Source: Thermococcaceae archaeon
GTDB lineage: Archaea > Methanobacteriota_B > Thermococci > Thermococcales > Thermococcaceae
Assembly (NCBI GenBank): GCA_026986455.1
Contig: JALSON010000288.1
Location: 1 to 8,895, forward strand
Length of the DNA: 8,895 bases
Direction of reading: 5' to 3'
Below are positions 5,833-8,895 of the stretch, one piece after another. The translations under genes were made by a program, and so were the position numbers. Position 1 is the first letter of the stretch; every line of letters begins with the position of its first letter. Below the pieces are notes generated by a model. It had not been told where the DNA came from and did not search any database. It worked only from the letters and a program-made list of their open reading frames with translations.

Positions 5833-6399
5833 ATGTACAAGCTGCTGACGGTCAAGGATGTTGTGAGGATTCCGCCGAAGATGTTCCAGATGAATCCTGA
5901 AGAGGCCGCAAAGATTATTCTGCGGGAGACATATGAGGGAGTTTATGACAGGGATGAGGGAGTTATCCTCGCTGTTCTCAACGTTAGAGAGATAACCGAT
6001 GGTGTCATCGTCCCGGGGGACGGGGCCACGTATCATGAGGCGGTTTTCGATGTGCTCGTCTGGAAGCCCGAGATGCATGAGGTTGTTGAGGGAGAGGTTG
6101 TCGACGTCGCCCCCTACGGTGCTTTCATCAGAATAGGCCCGATGGACGGCCTCGTTCATATCTCACAGCTCATGGATGATTACGTTGTCTTTGACGAGAA
6201 AAACAAACAGTTTCTCGGAAAGGAGAAGCACCGCATACTAAAGCTCGGTGATGAGGTCAGGGCAAGGATAATAGCCATAAGCGTGAAGAGCAGGATTATC
6301 AGGGAGAACAAGATAGGCCTCACGATGAGACAGCCGGGGCTTGGCAAGCCTGATTGGATCGAAAAAGAAAAGCGCAGGGAGAAGGGTGAAGGGGCATGA
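5833..6399 (+). CDS. rpoE1: DNA-directed RNA polymerase subunit Rpo7 (RpoE')
   Basis: Rpo7 is the larger partner of the Rpo4/Rpo7 stalk of archaeal RNA polymerase, counterpart of eukaryotic Rpb7. The stalk helps open complex formation, processivity and binding of the emerging RNA. The 188-residue protein has the N-terminal tip domain (about 1-78), starting MYKLLTVKDVVRIPP. It also has an S1-type RNA-binding fold (about 82-170), seen in VVEGEVVDVAPYGAFIRIGPMDGLVHISQ across 84-112. A long basic C-terminal tail ends KRREKGEGA. GGAGGT at 5821-5826 lies 6 nt before the ATG. The stop overlaps the start of spt4 as ATGA, indicating translational coupling. The rpo7-spt4-S24e-S27ae order is a conserved archaeal arrangement. 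Confidence 0.95.
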   Translation: MYKLLTVKDVVRIPPKMFQMNPEEAAKIILRETYEGVYDRDEGVILAVLNVREITDGVIVPGDGATYHEAVFDVLVWKPEMHEVVEGEVVDVAPYGAFIRIGPMDGLVHISQLMDDYVVFDEKNKQFLGKEKHRILKLGDEVRARIIAISVKSRIIRENKIGLTMRQPGLGKPDWIEKEKRREKGEGA

Positions 6400-6581
6400 A
6401 GGAGAGAGCCTGCAGGCACTGCCACTACATCACCACCGAGGATAAATGTCCCGTCTGCGGGAGCAGGGACTTAAGCGATGAGTGGTTCGACCTCGTCATC
6501 ATAACGGACCCGGAGAACTCAAGGATAGCCCAGAAGCTCGGCGTCAAGGTTCCCGGAAAGTATGCAATCAGGGTCAGATGA
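6396..6581 (+). CDS. spt4: Transcription elongation factor Spt4 (RpoE'')
   Basis: Spt4 is a small zinc protein that binds the NGN domain of Spt5. The heterodimer clamps RNA polymerase and raises processivity. The 61-residue length is typical of archaeal Spt4. A four-cysteine zinc site is formed by CRHC (6-9) and CPVC (18-21). The conserved GSRDLSDEWFDLVIITDPENS (22-42) and the C-terminal GKYAIRVR, the region expected to contact Spt5, follow. GGGTGA at 6384-6389 lies 6 nt before the ATG. The start overlaps the rpo7 stop by 4 nt, so production of the two transcription proteins is probably coupled. The next gene begins 3 nt after the stop. Confidence 0.95.
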   Translation: MKERACRHCHYITTEDKCPVCGSRDLSDEWFDLVIITDPENSRIAQKLGVKVPGKYAIRVR

Positions 6582-6584
6582 GCT

Positions 6585-7124
6585 ATGAGGAATTTCCATT
6601 TTGAACTTCCACCCTCCCTGAGGGATGAGCTGAAAAAACCCCTGGGAGAGCTGATTAAAGGGGAGCTCCCGAAACCATACATCGCTTCTCTTGAAAAAAT
6701 GAAAAAAGCACCCTATTTAATCACAGTTGGCGATGTCGTCACGGAAAACGTTTTAAAGCTCGGTCTCAAGCCGAGTATAGCAATCTACGACCACAAGACC
6801 AAGAGGGAGGAGTACAACCCGGAGATAGAGGCCGATGCCGTGATAATGACTGTCAACAATCCCCCCGGCACTGTGACGAAAGCTTTATTAAATGCAATCA
6901 GGAAGGCATTTGAGACCGCCCGGAGAGGGCGCAACGTGTATATCAAGGTCTATGGTGAGGAGGATCTGGCGGCCATACCGGCCGTGCTTTACGCCCCCGC
7001 AGGGAGTCTGGTGCTCTACGGCCAGCCGAATGAGGGGGTAGTGCTTATAAAGGTTACACCTCAATGTAAGCTCAGATGCGCGAAGATACTTGGAAAAATG
7101 GAGGTGATTTACGATGGAGATTAA
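6585..7124 (+). CDS. GTP-dependent dephospho-CoA kinase (DUF359)
   Basis: This enzyme phosphorylates the ribose 3'-hydroxyl of dephospho-CoA, the last step of coenzyme A synthesis. The archaeal DUF359 family does this with GTP and is unrelated to bacterial CoaE; the activity was shown for a Thermococcus kodakarensis member. At 179 residues the length fits. Conserved segments are LREELKKP-like [16 protein letters not shown] (12-27), [11 protein letters not shown] (47-57), [12 protein letters not shown] (64-75), [11 protein letters not shown] near 90-100, and [15 protein letters not shown] with [14 protein letters not shown] in the C-terminal third. The acidic residues in TVGDVVT and YGEEDL are the likely catalytic and metal-binding ones. 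Only weak ribosome-site matches precede the ATG, so it may be translated by reinitiation after spt4, whose stop is 3 nt upstream. Its last 11 bases overlap the S24e gene. Confidence 0.9.
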   Translation: MRNFHFELPPSLRDELKKPLGELIKGELPKPYIASLEKMKKAPYLITVGDVVTENVLKLGLKPSIAIYDHKTKREEYNPEIEADAVIMTVNNPPGTVTKALLNAIRKAFETARRGRNVYIKVYGEEDLAAIPAVLYAPAGSLVLYGQPNEGVVLIKVTPQCKLRCAKILGKMEVIYDGD

Positions 7125-7410
7125 GGTTACCGAGATTAAGGAGAACAAGCTCCTCGGGAGGAAGGAGATATACTTCGACATAATTCACGAGGGAGAAGCA
7201 ACCCCATCGAGGAAGGACGTCAAGGGCAAGCTCGTTGCCATGCTCGATCTCAACCCGGAAACCACCGTTGTCCAGTACATCCGCTCATACTTCGGAAGCC
7301 ACGTTTCAAAGGGTTATGCAAAGTCCTATGAGAGCAGGGAAAGGCTCCTCTACATCGAACCGGAGTACGTTCTCATAAGGGATGGAATAATCCAGAAGGA
7401 GGGAGAATGA
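7114..7410 (+). CDS. rps24e: 30S ribosomal protein S24e
   Basis: This protein of the archaeal and eukaryotic small ribosomal subunit has no bacterial counterpart. The 98-residue sequence shows the family pattern: [19 protein letters not shown] at the start, [21 protein letters not shown] (26-46 region), then [23 protein letters not shown] in the middle and a C-terminal beta segment YVLIRDGI. A strong GGAGGTG site at 7100-7106 lies 7 nt before the ATG and inside the DUF359 gene, which it overlaps by 11 nt. That strong site suggests S24e is translated at a higher rate than the kinase upstream. Its stop overlaps the S27ae start. Confidence 0.95.
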   Translation: MEIKVTEIKENKLLGRKEIYFDIIHEGEATPSRKDVKGKLVAMLDLNPETTVVQYIRSYFGSHVSKGYAKSYESRERLLYIEPEYVLIRDGIIQKEGE

Positions 7411-7565
7411 TGGGGCAGAAGTGGAAGCTCTATGAGGTTAAGGGCGGAAAGATAAGCCGGAAGAACAGGTACTGCCCGAGGTGCGGGCCCGGAGTCTTCA
7501 TGGCAAACCACAAAGACCGCTGGTCATGCGGCAGATGCGGCTACACCGAGTGGAAGAGGAAATGA
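7410..7565 (+). CDS. rps27ae: 30S ribosomal protein S27ae
   Basis: This small zinc-binding protein of the archaeal 30S subunit is homologous to the ribosomal part of the eukaryotic ubiquitin-S27a fusion; here it stands alone. The 51 residues begin [15 protein letters not shown] and carry four zinc cysteines, CPRC (22-25) and CGRC (40-43), with GPGVFMANH between them and a basic end YTEWKRK. I chose the ATG at 7410 over the adjacent in-frame ATG at 7407. Archaeal homologues start MGQKWKLY, and the GGAGGGA site (7398-7404) is 5 nt from 7410 but only 2 nt from 7407. The start overlaps the S24e stop. It is the last gene of the operon; pyrimidine-rich sequence with short T-runs follows. Confidence 0.95.
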   Translation: MGQKWKLYEVKGGKISRKNRYCPRCGPGVFMANHKDRWSCGRCGYTEWKRK

Positions 7566-7588
7566 TTTCCTTCTGTTTCTCCATTTGC
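7566..7588 (+). terminator. Possible weak T-rich terminator after S27ae
   Basis: Bases 7566-7588 are pyrimidine-rich with several runs of two to three T. This is weaker than the T-rich signal at 4954, so readthrough into the alaX region is plausible. The separate promoter for the next gene supports a transcript boundary here. Confidence 0.3.
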
Positions 7589-7601
7589 CATCAGTACATA
7601 G

Positions 7602-7637
7602 ACAAACCTTTTATTTCCTCGCCCCGAGTTCTCCCCG
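7602..7637 (+). promoter_or_regulatory. Promoter of the alaX-type gene
   Basis: ACAAAC followed by CTTTTATT at 7608-7615 resembles an archaeal BRE/TATA. It lies about 25 nt upstream of a likely transcription start near 7634-7637. The ribosome site GGTGAG (7637-7642) and the ATG at 7646 follow at once, giving a very short leader as usual in Thermococcales. Confidence 0.55.
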
Positions 7638-7645
7638 GTGAGAGC

Positions 7646-8869
7646 ATGACGGTGAAACTGTTCTATGATGATGCATATCTGAGGGAGGCATCGGCTGTAA
7701 TCAGGGACGTAAAGCTAAAGGAAGGCGGAGAAATAAGGCTCCTCCTTGACAGAACAGTTTTTTACCCCGAGGGAGGAGGCCAGCCCTCCGATAGAGGCCT
7801 GATTGAGGGGGAGGGCTTCAGGATTGAGGTCACCCGTGTCTCAGGGAAAGATGAAATATGGCACGAGGGAAGGCTGGAGGGACGAACGCCGGCTATTGGG
7901 GAGAAAGTTGAGCTCAGGCTTGACTGGGGATGGAGATATGGGAACATGAAGCAGCATACGGGCCAGCACATTCTTTCAGCGGTCCTCAAAGACCTCTACG
8001 GCAGCAGCACCACAGGCTTTCAGATTTTTGAGGATTACAGCAAGATCGAGATTGATTTTGACGGAGAGCTAACGTGGGAGCACATCCTGAAGGCTGAAAT
8101 TGAGGCCAACAGAATCGTGTCCAGTGACCTGCCTGTTCTGATTGAAACCTATGAGGAGCTGCCCGGAGAGCTCAGGGATTCCCTCAGAAAGTCCCTGCCG
8201 GAGAAGCTCAAGCCACCCATACGGATTGTTTCCATTCCCGGCGTTGACATCATAGCATGCGGCGGAACCCATGTCAGGAGCACGAGGGAGGTTGGCCTGA
8301 TCAAGGTTCTCAGGTTCTACAGGAAAACCCGGAATATATGGCGCATAGAGTTTGCATGCGGCGGCAGAGCCCTGGAGTATCTCGACACCCTCCTGCAGGA
8401 TTACTGGAGGAGTCTCGATGAAATGCCGAACAAAAACCGGCCTCTCACTGAGAGAATCAGGGAGCTCAAGGGGGAGCTCGAAAAACTGGAGAAGGAGAAG
8501 GTGGAGCTGAGAAAGGAGATGTGGAGGTGGAAGGCCGAAGCCCTTCTGAGCAGAGCTGAAGAGCTCGGCGGGGTTAGAGTCGTCAGCACCGTTGAGAGCA
8601 CCGGAATGAAGGATGCCCAGGCTTTTGCGGTGTATCTCGTGGATAAAAATCCCGGCACCGTCGCCCTGATCGCCGGCAGAAACTACGTGATTTTTGCGAG
8701 GAACCGTGATGTAAAAGGTGTTTCAATGAACGTCCTTCTGAGGGAGGTTCTCAAAGAAACCGGAGGTGGCGGAGGAGGAAGCGAGGTTCTTGCCCGGGGA
8801 GGAGGGTTTAAAGCTGAGCCCGGGAGGGTGCTTGAGATTGCCCTGAGGAAGCTGAAGAAGGATACATAA
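7646..8869 (+). CDS. alaX: Alanyl-tRNA editing protein AlaX, long form (AlaX-L)
   Basis: This free-standing editing protein hydrolyses mischarged alanine tRNA (Ser-tRNA-Ala, in some members Gly-tRNA-Ala), backing up alanyl-tRNA synthetase. The 407 residues follow the C-terminal half of AlaRS. An N-terminal beta domain carries the glycine motif FYPEGGGQPSDRG (39-51). The editing domain holds the zinc motifs HTGQH (His104, His108) and CGGTH (Cys205, His209). A charged coiled coil follows (about 266-308). The C-terminal domain resembles AlaRS DHHA1, with a glycine-rich GGGGGGSEVLARGGGF (373-388). The length matches the long class; shorter AlaX forms lack the last two parts. The ATG at 7646 is chosen because GGTGAG precedes it and the promoter at 7608 fits. 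Upstream in-frame codons lie inside the S27ae gene or the promoter. No truncation is seen, and the gene ends 26 bases before the window edge. Confidence 0.93.
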   Translation: MTVKLFYDDAYLREASAVIRDVKLKEGGEIRLLLDRTVFYPEGGGQPSDRGLIEGEGFRIEVTRVSGKDEIWHEGRLEGRTPAIGEKVELRLDWGWRYGNMKQHTGQHILSAVLKDLYGSSTTGFQIFEDYSKIEIDFDGELTWEHILKAEIEANRIVSSDLPVLIETYEELPGELRDSLRKSLPEKLKPPIRIVSIPGVDIIACGGTHVRSTREVGLIKVLRFYRKTRNIWRIEFACGGRALEYLDTLLQDYWRSLDEMPNKNRPLTERIRELKGELEKLEKEKVELRKEMWRWKAEALLSRAEELGGVRVVSTVESTGMKDAQAFAVYLVDKNPGTVALIAGRNYVIFARNRDVKGVSMNVLLREVLKETGGGGGGSEVLARGGGFKAEPGRVLEIALRKLKKDT

Positions 8870-8895
8870 AAATACCAAGCCTCCCATAGACCTCC
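8870..8895. other. Short tail after alaX
   Basis: The last 26 bases follow the TAA of the alaX-type gene. They contain no T-run, start or recognisable site. They are too short to interpret. Confidence 0.5.

Noticed and set aside
7481..7645. A longer AlaX-type protein beginning inside the S27ae gene
   Set aside because: That extension overlaps S27ae in another frame and crosses the alaX promoter. The AlaX family start is matched by MTVKLFYDDAYLREA from 7646, which has its own ribosome site.
1..8895. CRISPR array, tRNA, rRNA or insertion sequence
   Set aside because: No regularly spaced repeats, tRNA cloverleaf sequence, rRNA-like segment or transposase was seen on either strand.

Overview
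The window looks like chromosome from a hyperthermophilic archaeon of the order Thermococcales (Thermococcus, Palaeococcus or a close relative). The inorganic pyrophosphatase, Rpo7/Spt4 pair, DUF359 kinase, S24e and S27ae proteins all read as Thermococcales sequences. AGG/AGA arginine codons dominate, genes are packed with ATGA stop/start overlaps, Shine-Dalgarno sites are strong (GGAGG, GGTGGT), and promoters are archaeal TATA boxes close to the start codon. The genus cannot be fixed by reading alone. All convincing genes are on the + strand.

Region 1 (1-3533) is a tightly coupled cell-surface operon. It holds the last 19 codons of an upstream gene, a SipW/ER-type signal peptidase with a long membrane-anchored extension, a secreted DUF1102-type protein with two DUF11-like beta domains and a Cys/His-rich C-terminus, and a DUF5305-type protein with two membrane spans. 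Each junction is an ATGA overlap. The gene set resembles archaeal and bacterial clusters that process and assemble TasA-like or camelysin-like surface fibres: a dedicated signal peptidase, its exported substrates and a membrane partner. The fibre role is inferred from family and context.

Region 2 (3534-5200) is a more A/T-rich island. It opens with a perfect 13-bp inverted repeat just after the surface operon. It carries one promoter-driven gene for a large unrecognised secreted protein. That gene's signal peptide is thrown out of frame by one base inside a T7-G-T7 tract. Restoring one T gives a textbook signal peptide joined to a 382-residue protein. This is the most interesting local observation: candidate phase variation, transcriptional slippage, recent inactivation, or a sequence error. 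A T-rich terminator and about 200 bases without a convincing gene follow.

Region 3 (5201-7565) is a housekeeping operon: soluble inorganic pyrophosphatase, RNA polymerase subunit Rpo7 (RpoE'), Spt4 (RpoE''), GTP-dependent dephospho-CoA kinase (DUF359), and ribosomal proteins S24e and S27ae. It combines transcription, translation, CoA synthesis and pyrophosphate removal. A small hairpin sits at the pyrophosphatase/rpo7 junction.

Region 4 (7566-8895) holds a separately promoted AlaX-type alanyl-tRNA editing protein of the long class, complete at 407 residues.
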